NCBI GenBank assembly: GCA_963705525.1
Contig: CAVPJW010000003.1
Location: forward strand, 124,001 to 188,000
Origin: CAVPJW01 sp963705525
Lineage (GTDB): Bacteria; Acidobacteriota; Vicinamibacteria; Vicinamibacterales; CAVPJW01
DNA length: 64,000 nucleotides
Direction: 5' to 3'
The notes beneath the pieces were generated by a model. That model was not told the DNA's origin, did not search any database, and saw only the letters and a program-made list of their open reading frames with translations. The translations under genes were made by a program, and so were the position numbers. Shown in pieces: positions 26,745-35,730 of the stretch. Position 1 is the first letter of the stretch, and each line of letters starts with the position of its first letter.

Positions 26745-27785
26745 ATGCGTGCTTGCTGGGTCATCGTTCTCGCCCTGCTTTGCCTGACGTTCGATGCAGG
26801 TGCGCAAAATACCGCGGGGCTGACAAGCGTCGGCGGCATCAAGGTCGGACACGTGACGCTCAGCGAGCGGCCGACCGGATGCACGGTGATTCTGACCGAG
26901 GCCGGCGCGACCGCGGGCGTCGACGTGCGTGGATCGGCGCCCGGAACCCGCGAGACCGATCTCCTCAATCCGGTCAACACCGTGCAGCAGGTGCATGCGA
27001 TCGTGCTCTCCGGAGGGAGCGCGTTCGGGCTCGAGGTTGCCGATGGCGTGATGCGATACCTCGAAGAGAAGAACGTGGGATTCGATGTGCGAGTCGCCCG
27101 CGTGCCCATTGTCCCGGCCGCAATCCTCTTCGATCTCAGCGTTGGCAACGCGAAGATCAGGCCGACCGCCGACTGCGGTTATCGCGCGGCGCAAGCGGCC
27201 AGTGCAGGTCCCGTCGAGGAAGGGAACGTCGGTGCCGGCGCGGGCGCGACGGTCGGAAAACTTGCCGGCATGGATCGCGCGATGAAGGCTGGCGTGGGCA
27301 CGTCGGCGATCGCGTTGCCGAGCGGTCTCGTGGTGGCTGCGCTGGTGGCGGTCAACGCCGTCGGCGACGTGATCGACCCGAGCTCGGGCCATGTCATCGC
27401 CGGCGTGAGGACGCCGGATGGCCGCAGTCTGGCTGATGTCCGATCGCTGATTCGTTCCGGCGTCTTCGATCAGCCAAAGGGAGAGGACACGACGATTGGC
27501 GTCGTGGCGACCAACGCGCGATTGACCAAGGCGCAGGCCACGAAAATGGCGCAGATGGCGCACGACGGCCTGGCGCGCGCGATTTCTCCGGCGCACACAC
27601 CGTCGGACGGCGACACGATCTTCGCGCTCGCCACCGCGACGCGTGAAGGCGATGTCAATCTGAGCCTGATCGGCGCGCTCGCGGCCGAGGCCATGGCCGA
27701 TGCCATTGTCCGGGCCGCGCGAACCGCGACCAGCATTCCCGGGTATCCGGCCTCCCGCGACCTGCAGCCGCCGGCGGCGCGGTGA
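26745..27785 (+). CDS. Exported P1/S58 family peptidase (DmpA-like)
   Basis: 346 aa with signal peptide (CWVIVLALLCLTFDAGAQ). P1 peptidases are Ntn-hydrolase-fold aminopeptidases that self-cleave into two chains. VGGIKVGHVTLSERPTGCTV, VLSGGSAFGLEVADGV, and KAGVGTSAIALPSGLVVAAL mark the family; the last contains the expected self-cleavage region. ATG 26745 starts the signal peptide and has AGGAG upstream. Its end overlaps the GTG start of the sodium symporter gene by four bases, which suggests release of peptides or beta-amino acids followed by uptake. Confidence 0.85.
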   Translation: MRACWVIVLALLCLTFDAGAQNTAGLTSVGGIKVGHVTLSERPTGCTVILTEAGATAGVDVRGSAPGTRETDLLNPVNTVQQVHAIVLSGGSAFGLEVADGVMRYLEEKNVGFDVRVARVPIVPAAILFDLSVGNAKIRPTADCGYRAAQAASAGPVEEGNVGAGAGATVGKLAGMDRAMKAGVGTSAIALPSGLVVAALVAVNAVGDVIDPSSGHVIAGVRTPDGRSLADVRSLIRSGVFDQPKGEDTTIGVVATNARLTKAQATKMAQMAHDGLARAISPAHTPSDGDTIFALATATREGDVNLSLIGALAAEAMADAIVRAARTATSIPGYPASRDLQPPAAR

Positions 27786-29203
27786 CGCCGATGCTCGCGT
27801 TCCTGATCGCGTACGCCCTTCTGCAGATCCTGATTGGTCTGTGGATGTCGCGCCGCGTCCGTGGATCGTCCGATTTCTTCGTCGCTGGCCGTGGACTGGG
27901 ACCGGGACTGCTCTTCTCGACCATGCTCGCAGCCAACATCGGCGCGGGCTCGACGATTGGCGCCGCGGGGCTCGGATTCCGCGACGGCATCAGCGCGTGG
28001 TGGTGGGTGGGCTCGGCGGCGATCGGTTCGATCGTGCTGGCGCTCTGGATTGGACCGAGGATTCGCCGGGTGTCAGCGGAGCACGACCTGCGAACGGTCG
28101 GTGACTATCTCGAGCTTCGCTACGATTCGCGCGTGCGCGGTCTCGTCGCCCTGCTGCTCTCGATCGGCACGCTCGCGATACTCGCCGGCCAGCTGATCGC
28201 GTTGTCGTGGTTGCTGAACGTGGTGACCGGTTTGTCGAAGGCCGCCGGGTGCCTGGTCGGCGGCGTGGTGGTCACGACGTATTTCGCGGCAGGTGGCCTG
28301 CTCACGTCCGCACGAGTCAACGTCCTGCAGCTCTCGGTGAAACTCCTGGGGTTCGCACTCGCGCTCCCGCTTGCGCTTGCCGCGGCCGGCGGAGTGACTG
28401 GCATCCTGGCGGCCACGCCCCATCCTTCGTACTGGGACATCTGGCAGAGCGGCGGATCGGGGTGGAAGTACCTTGCGATGCTCGGCCCCGCCTTCGTGGT
28501 CTCCCCGGGTCTCCTCCAGAAGATCTACGGCGCGCGCGATGACCGTGCGGTGAAGCGCGGTGTGATGGCCAACGCCCTGGCGCTCCTGACGTTTGCCATC
28601 GTGCCACCCCTTCTGGGAATGGCCGCAAGGACGCTCCATCCATCGCTCGCCAATCACGAGCTCGCGCTGCCGTCACTGCTGATGCACGACCTTCCGCCAG
28701 TCGTGGGTGCGCTGGGCCTGGCCGCCCTCTTTTCGGCGGAGTTGAGCGCCGCCGACGCCGTGCTCTTCATGCTCTCGACGTCACTGTCTCAGGATCTCTA
28801 CCGTCGGTTTCTCAATCGAGACGCCAGCGATGCGCGTCTCCTGACGGTTGCCAGGCTCGCCGCGATCTCGAGCGGAGCGATCGGCGTGAGCCTCGCGATC
28901 ATGTCGCCGACCGTGATCAGCGCGCTGAGCGTTTTCTATACGCTCCTGGGCGTCAGCCTCTTCGTGCCGATCGTCGCCGGGCTCTATGTGAAACGCGTCC
29001 GCACACCCGACGCGCTAGCCGCTATCCTGACCGGCATGGTCGGCATGCTGGCGGTCGAGATCGGCACCTCCGGCCGAGGCATTTTCGGCTTGACCCCGGC
29101 AATGGTCGGACTCGCGTGCGCATGCCTCGGCTGCGCCACGAGTCTTCTCGTGAACCCCGAACCGCGAATGCCGGAACGTCAAACCATGAACGAGGGGCCT
29201 TGA
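27782..29203 (+). CDS. Sodium:solute symporter (SSS family)
   Basis: 473 aa inner-membrane transporter with about twelve to thirteen hydrophobic helices. AGRGLGPGLLFSTMLAANIGAGSTIGAAG is the typical first-helix sodium-site region and LAALFSAELSAADAVLFMLSTSLSQDLY the conserved helix before the cytoplasmic loop. The substrate (sugar, amino acid, carboxylate) cannot be assigned. GTG at 27782 overlaps the previous stop; an ATG at 27791 is an alternative. Cotranscribed with the P1 peptidase and followed after three bases by a dehydrogenase gene. Confidence 0.88.
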   Translation: MTPMLAFLIAYALLQILIGLWMSRRVRGSSDFFVAGRGLGPGLLFSTMLAANIGAGSTIGAAGLGFRDGISAWWWVGSAAIGSIVLALWIGPRIRRVSAEHDLRTVGDYLELRYDSRVRGLVALLLSIGTLAILAGQLIALSWLLNVVTGLSKAAGCLVGGVVVTTYFAAGGLLTSARVNVLQLSVKLLGFALALPLALAAAGGVTGILAATPHPSYWDIWQSGGSGWKYLAMLGPAFVVSPGLLQKIYGARDDRAVKRGVMANALALLTFAIVPPLLGMAARTLHPSLANHELALPSLLMHDLPPVVGALGLAALFSAELSAADAVLFMLSTSLSQDLYRRFLNRDASDARLLTVARLAAISSGAIGVSLAIMSPTVISALSVFYTLLGVSLFVPIVAGLYVKRVRTPDALAAILTGMVGMLAVEIGTSGRGIFGLTPAMVGLACACLGCATSLLVNPEPRMPERQTMNEGP

Positions 29204-29206
29204 CCC

Positions 29207-30007
29207 ATGACCGACGAACCGCGGGGTCTCTTTCGTCTCGAGGACCGTGTCGCCGTCGTCATCGGTGCAGGCTCCGGCATCGGCGCCGCCGTCGCCGATG
29301 GTTGCGCCACGGCCGGCGCGAACGTTCAATGCCTCGACGTCGACCTGTCGTCCGCACAGCTGACCGCAGAACGTATTCGCGCCGCGGGCGGATACGCCCA
29401 GGCCGGTCGGATGGACATCACGTCCGCCGCGGAGGTGGATGACGGCTTTCGCGAGATCCGGCGACAGAACGGCCGGCTGGACGTCGTCGTCTGCACGCCG
29501 AGCATCAACGTGAGAAAGCCGATCCTCCAATACACGGATGACGAGTTCGATCGCGTGTGGACGGTGAACGTGAAAGGAACTTTCCACGTGTTGCGGGCCG
29601 CCGGACACATCATGACCGCCGACGGAACAGGCAGCATCGTGCTCTTCTCGTCGATCCGCTCGCTGGTCGTCGAGCCGGGTCAGGCCGTGTATGCCGCGAC
29701 GAAGGCGGCCATCGTGCAGCTCGTGCGAACGGCGGCGGCCGAGTTTGGGCCGTCGGGTGTGCGGGTGAATGCCGTCGCGCCGGGAGTCGTGGAGACTCCC
29801 CTGACGGCTCCCATCAAAGCCAATCCTGACTGGTACGGCGCCTACGCGAGCAAGAGCGTGTTCAACAGATGGGCAAGGCCCGAAGAGATGGTGGGGCCAA
29901 CCGTCTTCCTCGCGTCCGATGCGTCGAGCTATGTGACGGGAACGGTGCTCTTCGCCGACGGCGGATGGACGGCCGCCGATGGTCGCTTCCATCCGCCGGG
30001 CATGTAG
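29207..30007 (+). CDS. Short-chain dehydrogenase/reductase
   Basis: 266 aa classical SDR. Cofactor loop VIGAGSGIGAAVADG (G-x3-G-x-G), catalytic Tyr and Lys in YAATKAAIVQL, with a Ser in VLFSSIRS upstream, and the C-terminal VTGTVLFADGGWTA. Cofactor is probably NAD since an Asp-like residue (LDVDLSS) follows the second strand. Begins three bases after the symporter stop, so it is the third gene of the peptidase-symporter-SDR operon. Convergent with the aminotransferase gene, five bases apart. Confidence 0.9.
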   Translation: MTDEPRGLFRLEDRVAVVIGAGSGIGAAVADGCATAGANVQCLDVDLSSAQLTAERIRAAGGYAQAGRMDITSAAEVDDGFREIRRQNGRLDVVVCTPSINVRKPILQYTDDEFDRVWTVNVKGTFHVLRAAGHIMTADGTGSIVLFSSIRSLVVEPGQAVYAATKAAIVQLVRTAAAEFGPSGVRVNAVAPGVVETPLTAPIKANPDWYGAYASKSVFNRWARPEEMVGPTVFLASDASSYVTGTVLFADGGWTAADGRFHPPGM

Positions 30008-30011
30008 GACG

Positions 30012-31349
30012 CTACTCGCAGTACTTGTCGGTCACGCTCAATCCTCTGTCGATGATCGCAAATCCTTCCCTCAGCTCCCGCTCGTTGATCGACAACGGTG
30101 GATTGGTGAAGAAGGAGTTCCAGCGGACGAACGTGTAGAGCCCTTCCTGCCGGAAGAACTTGTGCAGCGCACCCATGGCTTCGGATGTTCCGTTGAACGG
30201 CGCCATGGGCTCGAGCGTCTTTCGATTCTTCACGAGCTCGACCAGACCGAACAGCCCGATCGATCGAACGGCGCCGACTGATGGATGGCGCGATTCGAGA
30301 TCGGCCAGCAGCTCCTTCATGAGCCGGCCCATTCGCCTGGCGTTCTCGATGAGATTGTCTTCCTCATACACGCTGATGGTGGCGAGCGCCGCTGCGCATG
30401 CCAGCGGGTGGCTGTTGTAGGTCAGCCCGCCGTAGAACACGCGATCCTGAAAATGGTCGGCAATCTTCCGACGCATCCCGACCGCCCCGAGCTGCACGTA
30501 TGCGCTCGTCAGGCCTTTCGCCATCGTCATCAGATCGGGCACGACCTTCCAGTGGTCGATGGCGAACCATTCGCCCGTGCGACCGAACCCTGCCATCACC
30601 TCGTCGCACGATCATCAGGATGCCGTGCTTGGTGCAGAGATCGCGGACGCCCTGCATGTAGCCGTCCGGCGGCACGAGAATCCCGTTCGTTCCGGTGACG
30701 CTTTCCAGGATGAAGGCCGCGATGTTCTGCGGTCCCTCGAGCTGAATGATCTCCTCGAGATCGGCCAGCGACTGCTGCGACCGGTTCCCAGCCGCGCTGC
30801 GACGCCGTGGTACGGATCGAGCACGTGGACGACGCCCGGAAGCCCGGGCTCGGTCGCCCACCGGCGCGGATCGCCGGTGAGCGTCAGGCTGCCGGCGGTT
30901 CCGCCATGGTAGGAGCGGTACCGCGCCAGGATCTTGTGACGCCCGGTGTAGAAGCGCGCGATGCGGATGGCGTTCTCGTTCGCCTCGGCCCCGCCGTTGG
31001 TGAAGAAGAACGTGTCGATGTCGCCCGGTGTGATCTCGGCCAGCTTGGCGCCAAGCCGGGCGCGCGGTTCGGTCGCCATGAACGGGTTGGCGTACGCGAG
31101 CTTCGCGGCCTGTTCCTGAATGGCCCGGACGACGCGCTCGTCGCCGTGGCCGATGTTGACGCACATCAGCTGACTGTTGAAGTCGAGATACTGCTTGCCT
31201 TCGGGAGTCCAGAAATACACGCCCTTGGCTCCCGACACCGGAATCGGATCGGCTTTGGACTGCGCCGACCACTCGAAGATGGTGTGTTTCTTGGTGAGGG
31301 CGACGATCTCGTCGCCGGTCATCGTCGCGGGCAGGGTTGACGTCGGCAT
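30012..31349 (-). CDS. Class III aminotransferase, three apparent frameshifts
   Basis: PLP-dependent aminotransferase of the omega-transaminase type, 444 aa when reconstructed. The first part (from ATG 31349) contains KGVYFWTPEGKQYLDFNSQ, FFFTNGGAEANENAIRIAR and LDPYHGV; the middle frame has LADLEEIIQLEGPQNIAAF and GTNGILVPPDGY; the last frame has AGFGRTGEWFAIDHW and the PLP lysine in DLMTMAKGLTSAY. Breaks lie near 30796-30813, 30772-30780 and 30603-30610, each needing one base removed, and the third lies in the conserved IVDEVMAGFG. All three removals give a length divisible by three. Consistent with read errors in a functional gene. Confidence 0.85.
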
Positions 31350-31364
31350 CTCACGCCTCAATTC

Positions 31365-31393
31365 GGTTCAAGGGTTCAAGGTTCAAGGGTCTA
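31365..31393. repeat. GGTTCAA-type short repeat array
   Basis: GGTTCAA, GGGTTCAA, GGTTCAA and a diverged unit between the SDR stop region and the aminotransferase start; it overlaps the end of the SDR gene by a few bases. Confidence 0.65.
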
Positions 31394-32124
31394 TCCCTTC
31401 CTCGGCTTCGATGGGCGCAGCTCAACGCGGCTGGGCAGGCTGCGGCGATCGTGCGAGACCAGATCGATCACCACCTGCGCGACATCGTCCGCCGTGAGCT
31501 TCCATTCGGTGCCAGGCTCGATCGTGTGACCGGCGAAGCCGGTCCGCACCGAACCCGGCATGACATAGCTGACTCGTATGTCGTCGTACCGAACTTCCTG
31601 CATCAGCACCTCGCTGAACGCGTTGAGGCCAGCCTTCGACGCGCAGTAGGCCGCGCCGCCCGGGAACGCGTTCTTCCCAGCCAGGCTGCTGATGTTGATG
31701 ATCCAGCCGCCGCCTCCTCGCCGGAGATGCGGGATTGCGGCGCGAGAGCAGTAGAAGGCGCCCGTCAGGTTGATGTCGATGATGCGGCGCCACTCGTCGA
31801 GCGGCTGGGAGGCCACTTGGTTGAAGCCACCGACGCCGGCATTGTTGACAAGAATGTCGATCCGGCCGAATCGCCCGACGGTCGATTCCATCAATCGCTC
31901 GACCTGATCGTACTGGCTCACATCGGCCCGGACGGCAAGCACGCCGCCGGCGCCGGGGATCGCGCCGAGGTGCTGCTCCGCCTTCCGAAGCGACTCGTCA
32001 TTCCTGCCTGCTATTGCAACGCCTGCGCCGCGTTCGGCCAGAGCGCCCGCGATCGCCAGCCCGATGCCGCGCGATCCGCCCGTGACAACCGCTATTTTTC
32101 CGGTGAATTCGCCGGCATCGTCAT
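31391..32124 (-). CDS. Short-chain dehydrogenase/reductase with frameshifted start
   Basis: About 244 aa SDR. An open frame from about 32120 to 31391 contains the whole fold: IAVVTGGSRGIGLAIAG (cofactor loop), LVNNAGVGGF, INISSLAGKN (Ser) and YCASKAGLNAF (Tyr, Lys). That frame has no start codon before the cofactor loop. An ATG at 32124 (MTMPA) is in another frame and would connect if one base were added near the GAATTC at 32105-32110, giving MTMPAxEFTGKIAVV, a normal SDR start. Unlike most other breaks here, this one needs a missing base. Upstream and same strand as nothing obvious; divergent from the MDH-like gene. Confidence 0.8.
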
Positions 32125-32162
32125 TCGCTCGCTTTCAAACCAGCCTATACAATATCGCAGGG

Positions 32163-33014
32163 ATGCAGCACGTCGCCATTATCGGCGCCGGCGACCTGGG
32201 CGGCGCCATCGCCAGTCGTCTCGCCACGCGCGGAACCAGTCGAGAGATACGCCTGATCGACGAGGCTGTGGGCGTGGCTTCCGGCAAGGCGCTCGACATT
32301 CTGCAGGCGGGGCCCATCGCTCGATCGGACACCAAGATCGTCGCTCATTCGGCTTTCGACGCCTCCGCCGGTGCCGCAGTGGTCGTCCTTGCCGATCGGC
32401 CGGGATCCGGTGCGACCGAGTGGAGCGGCGAGGGTGCCCTCGCCATCGTGCGCCGCCTGCTGAACCAGGATCCGGATGTCGTGATCCTGTGCGCGGGACC
32501 GTCGAGTCGATGGCTGGTCGAGCGCGGCGTGCTCGAGGTGGGCGCCCGACGAAGGCGGCTGATCGGCACGGCGCCGGAGGCCCTGCGCTCAGCGCTCCGT
32601 GCACTCGTGGCCCTCGAGACAGAGAGCTCGCCGAAGGATGTGTCGCTCGCCGTTCTTGGCGTGCCTCCCTCTCACACCGTCGTGCCGTGGAGTGAGGCGT
32701 CGGTTGCCGGAGCACAATTGGCTGGCGCGATTGGAGCGCACCAGCTCGCCCGCATGGAACGCCGGGTGCCGGCGTTGTGGCCTCCCGGTCCGTACGCGCT
32801 CGCTTCGGCGACGGTTCGCGCAATCGAAGCCGTGCTGGTCGGGTCGCGTCAATTCATCAGCGGCTTCGTGCTGCTCGACGGAGAGCTCGGCGTGCGTCGC
32901 AGGGCCGCCGCTTTTCCCATCATGCTGGGTCCGGGCGGCGTCACGCGCATCGCCACGCCCTCGCTGAGCGGTTACGAACGGACTCAATTCGACAATGCGG
33001 TCGCCGGGAGTTGA
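32163..33014 (+). CDS. Malate/lactate dehydrogenase-like protein, catalytic site altered
   Basis: 283 aa with the lactate/malate dehydrogenase fold: AIIGAGDLGGAIASRLATRG (NAD loop), IRLIDEAVGVASGKALDILQA, and a C-terminal half with IMLGPGGVTRI. The active-site region does not fit: where catalytic enzymes have G-x-H-G and a preceding Asp-Arg pair, this protein reads LGVPPSHTVVPWS (about 165-177) and GTAPEALRSALRAL. It may be a regulatory or degenerate paralogue. ATG 32163 follows a GCAGGG sequence; stop overlaps nothing and the M28 peptidase gene starts seven bases later. Confidence 0.7.
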   Translation: MQHVAIIGAGDLGGAIASRLATRGTSREIRLIDEAVGVASGKALDILQAGPIARSDTKIVAHSAFDASAGAAVVVLADRPGSGATEWSGEGALAIVRRLLNQDPDVVILCAGPSSRWLVERGVLEVGARRRRLIGTAPEALRSALRALVALETESSPKDVSLAVLGVPPSHTVVPWSEASVAGAQLAGAIGAHQLARMERRVPALWPPGPYALASATVRAIEAVLVGSRQFISGFVLLDGELGVRRRAAAFPIMLGPGGVTRIATPSLSGYERTQFDNAVAGS

Positions 33015-33021
33015 ATTCTGG

Positions 33022-34869
33022 ATGAAACGCTTACCTCTCATCGTCGTCGGCCTGTCGATCGTAGCCCGAGCGGCGGTAGGGGAAACACCCGCCATTGATG
33101 CCGCGTCGTTTCTGAGTCACATCAAGTTTCTGGCGTCGGACGAGCTGCAAGGACGGGGAAATGCCTCGAAAGGTCTCGAGCGAGCTGCCGCCTACATCGC
33201 CCGTCGCTTCGGCGACGATCGGCTCGAGCCGGCAGGCGACACCGCCACGTTCTATCAATCCTTTTCCATACCAGCCGGTGTCGGCACCGACGGCGCGAAT
33301 GTGCTCACGCTGACATCGGCGCCGACGACATCGACATTCCAGATTGGGGTGGATTACGTTCCGTTGTCGATGTCTCGAAGCGGCGCGCGGCCCGACGCCG
33401 CGGCGCTTCCCCTGGTGTTTGCCGGTTACGGCATTTCGGCGCCGGCACTCGGCTATGACGATTACACGGGCCTCGATGCATCGGGGAAAGCCGCGCTGAT
33501 CCTGACGGACGAGCCCCAGGAAGACAACGCCCAGAGCATCTTCGAAGGCAAGGCCAACACAGTACACGCGACCATCACGCAGAAAGCGATGGTCGCCCGC
33601 GCACACAACGTTCACCTTCTCATCGTCGTGTCCGATCCTCATCACCCTGAAGCGCCATCGACCTTCGGCCGCTGGCTGAAGGACCCGCAGGCGGAGGAAT
33701 ACGGCATCCAGGTCGTCCGCGTCTCGCGCGAGGCCCTGCGCGCGACTCTGGGTGCGTCGTTCGATCTCGACGCGACGACACGCTTGATCGATGAGGATCT
33801 GAAGCCTCGATCACGCGAGCTTCCCGGGCTCTCGGCCGCCTATCAGGAGCATTTGACGAAGGTACGGCGTCGGGTGAAGAACGTCATCGGCATCCTGCCG
33901 GGCGCCGATCCGGAGCGATCGCGCGAGGCCATCGTGATCGGCGCGCACTACGATCATCTAGGCCTGGGTGGACGCGACTCCCTTCGCCCAGAGGAGCTCG
34001 GCCAGATTCACAACGGCGCCGATGACAACGCATCGGGAACATCGGCCATCCTGGAAATCGCGCGCGTTGCCGCGCGGACGAGAAAGGACTTTCCGCGGAC
34101 GCTGGTGTTTGCCGCGTTCGCGGGCGAGGAGATCGGCCTCCTTGGCTCGGCGTACTACGTCGATCATCCTTCCGTGTCGCTCGATCGAACGTTCGCCATG
34201 ATCAACCTCGACATGATCGGGCGGACGAAGGGCCGTCTTCTCGTCAGCGGAACGGACACGGCGCCGTCGCTCCAGGCCGACCTGGATGCCGCCGCAAACG
34301 GCCGCGACCTGGATATTCGCTCGTTCCGTGAGGGCTCAGGCGTGGGATCGAGCGACGACACGTCATTCGTGCTGCGGCAGGTTCCGTCGATCGGTTTCTT
34401 TTCGGGCTTCCACGCCGACTATCACCGGCCAACCGACGACTGGGACAAGATCGACGCAGAGGGTGGAGCCGCGGTCACCCGCCTCGCGCTCGATCTCGTG
34501 AGGCGGATTGCGAATCGGCGGGAGCCGATCTCGTTCGTTCCGTCACCCTCGGAGACAAACCCGCACGCCTCCCCTGCGCCTTCGTCGGGCGGAAGCAGCG
34601 GCTACGGACCCTATTTCGGTTCAGTCCCCGATTTCGCCGACGACCAGGAAGGCGTGCGATTCGCGGATGTTCGCGAAGGAAGCCCCGCGTCAAAGGCGGG
34701 GCTCGAGCGCGGCGACGTGCTGGTGTCGTTCGCCGGCACGTCGATCAAGACGCTCTACGACTTCACCTTCGCGCTCCGCCAGAAACGTCCTGGCGATCGA
34801 GTCGATGTCATCGTGATGCGGGAAGGACGCGAGGTCAGGGCGACGGTTGAACTCGGAAACCGGCCCTGA
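33022..34869 (+). CDS. Secreted M28 aminopeptidase with PA and PDZ domains
   Basis: 615 aa. Signal peptide (LPLIVVGLSIVARAAVG), N-terminal M28-associated segment (HIKFLASDELQGRGN), a protease-associated insert (VFAGYGISAPALGYDDYTG), the zinc peptidase core with His309 in GAHYDHLGLG, GADDNASGTSAILE, FAAFAGEEIGLLGS, NLDMIGR and FHADYHRPTDDW, then a C-terminal PDZ domain (VREGSPASKAGLERGDVLVSFAG). All five zinc ligands are in place, so it should be an active periplasmic aminopeptidase. ATG 33022 starts the signal peptide. Probably transcribed with the MDH-like gene. Confidence 0.92.
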   Translation: MKRLPLIVVGLSIVARAAVGETPAIDAASFLSHIKFLASDELQGRGNASKGLERAAAYIARRFGDDRLEPAGDTATFYQSFSIPAGVGTDGANVLTLTSAPTTSTFQIGVDYVPLSMSRSGARPDAAALPLVFAGYGISAPALGYDDYTGLDASGKAALILTDEPQEDNAQSIFEGKANTVHATITQKAMVARAHNVHLLIVVSDPHHPEAPSTFGRWLKDPQAEEYGIQVVRVSREALRATLGASFDLDATTRLIDEDLKPRSRELPGLSAAYQEHLTKVRRRVKNVIGILPGADPERSREAIVIGAHYDHLGLGGRDSLRPEELGQIHNGADDNASGTSAILEIARVAARTRKDFPRTLVFAAFAGEEIGLLGSAYYVDHPSVSLDRTFAMINLDMIGRTKGRLLVSGTDTAPSLQADLDAAANGRDLDIRSFREGSGVGSSDDTSFVLRQVPSIGFFSGFHADYHRPTDDWDKIDAEGGAAVTRLALDLVRRIANRREPISFVPSPSETNPHASPAPSSGGSSGYGPYFGSVPDFADDQEGVRFADVREGSPASKAGLERGDVLVSFAGTSIKTLYDFTFALRQKRPGDRVDVIVMREGREVRATVELGNRP

Positions 34870-34883
34870 CCAACGGGCGTGAC

Positions 34884-35507
34884 TCAGTGCACGAGGGCGG
34901 CGCGATGGAGGGAGAGGCCGCCGGTGAAGTCCGTAAGACGATCGCGCAGGATCATCCGGCCGCGATGAAGCCGCGACTTGAGCGTCTGATCCTTGACGCG
35001 AAGGATCGCGCTGGCCTCTTCCGTGGAGAATCCCTGGATGTCGCGAAGGACGACGGGCGCGCGATAAATCGCCGGCAGATCGAGAACCTCTCGAACGAGC
35101 TTCCGCCGCAACTCGGAACGGAACACTTCGTCGTCAGCCATCGACGACCAATCGGCGACATCCCGCCGCGCGCGACCCGCTTCCGGGAATGCGGCATCGT
35201 CACTCGTGGATCGTTCGACTTCGGCCGGCCGCGTAAACTTCGTATTACGAAGTCGTGACATCGCCGTGTTGAACGTAATCCGATAGATCCAGGACGAGAG
35301 GGCTGCGTCGCCGCGAAACGCGGAGATCTTCTGGTAGACCTTGAGCAGCACGTCCTGAACCACTTCCTCGGCGTCCTCGCGGTTTTTCATGTAGCGAAAC
35401 GCCAAGTGATAGATCTTCGAACCGTAGAGATTGGCCAGGTCGTCAACCGCGGAACCGTCGCCGGCCCTCAGCCTGTCAACCAGAACCCTGTCAGCATCGT
35501 CTCGCAT
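34884..35507 (-). CDS. ECF-type RNA polymerase sigma factor
   Basis: 207 aa. Region 2 is LANLYGSKIYHLAFRYMKNREDAEEVVQDVLLKVYQ with the core-binding DAEEVVQD, and region 4 is LPAIYRAPVVLRDIQGFSTEEASAILRVKDQTLKSRLHRGRMILR. ATG 35507 has GGAGC upstream. No anti-sigma factor gene is adjacent in the window, and the downstream neighbour is convergent, so control is not evident. An AT-rich stretch at 35575-35610, unusual for this DNA, lies in the shared 223-base gap with the divergent dehydrogenase and probably contains promoters. Confidence 0.9.
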   Translation of the reverse strand: MRDDADRVLVDRLRAGDGSAVDDLANLYGSKIYHLAFRYMKNREDAEEVVQDVLLKVYQKISAFRGDAALSSWIYRITFNTAMSRLRNTKFTRPAEVERSTSDDAAFPEAGRARRDVADWSSMADDEVFRSELRRKLVREVLDLPAIYRAPVVLRDIQGFSTEEASAILRVKDQTLKSRLHRGRMILRDRLTDFTGGLSLHRAALVH

Positions 35508-35730
35508 TGGACCCGCTCCCAGCACTTGGAGGTAAGAACACCGCCCCCCGGACGGTTATTCCGGCGTGTTCTCGTTTCATAAATTATTGATAACAAGTCA
35601 CTTAACAGGTTTGGCGCGACTGCAACCATGAGGAGCACGCCGGACTTCCACGCGCCCGCGGAAGTTGGATATGCTTGCGGGAGGTCACCGAGTCTGAGCG
35701 ACAAGAGAGCCTGAAACGAGGGACATCACC

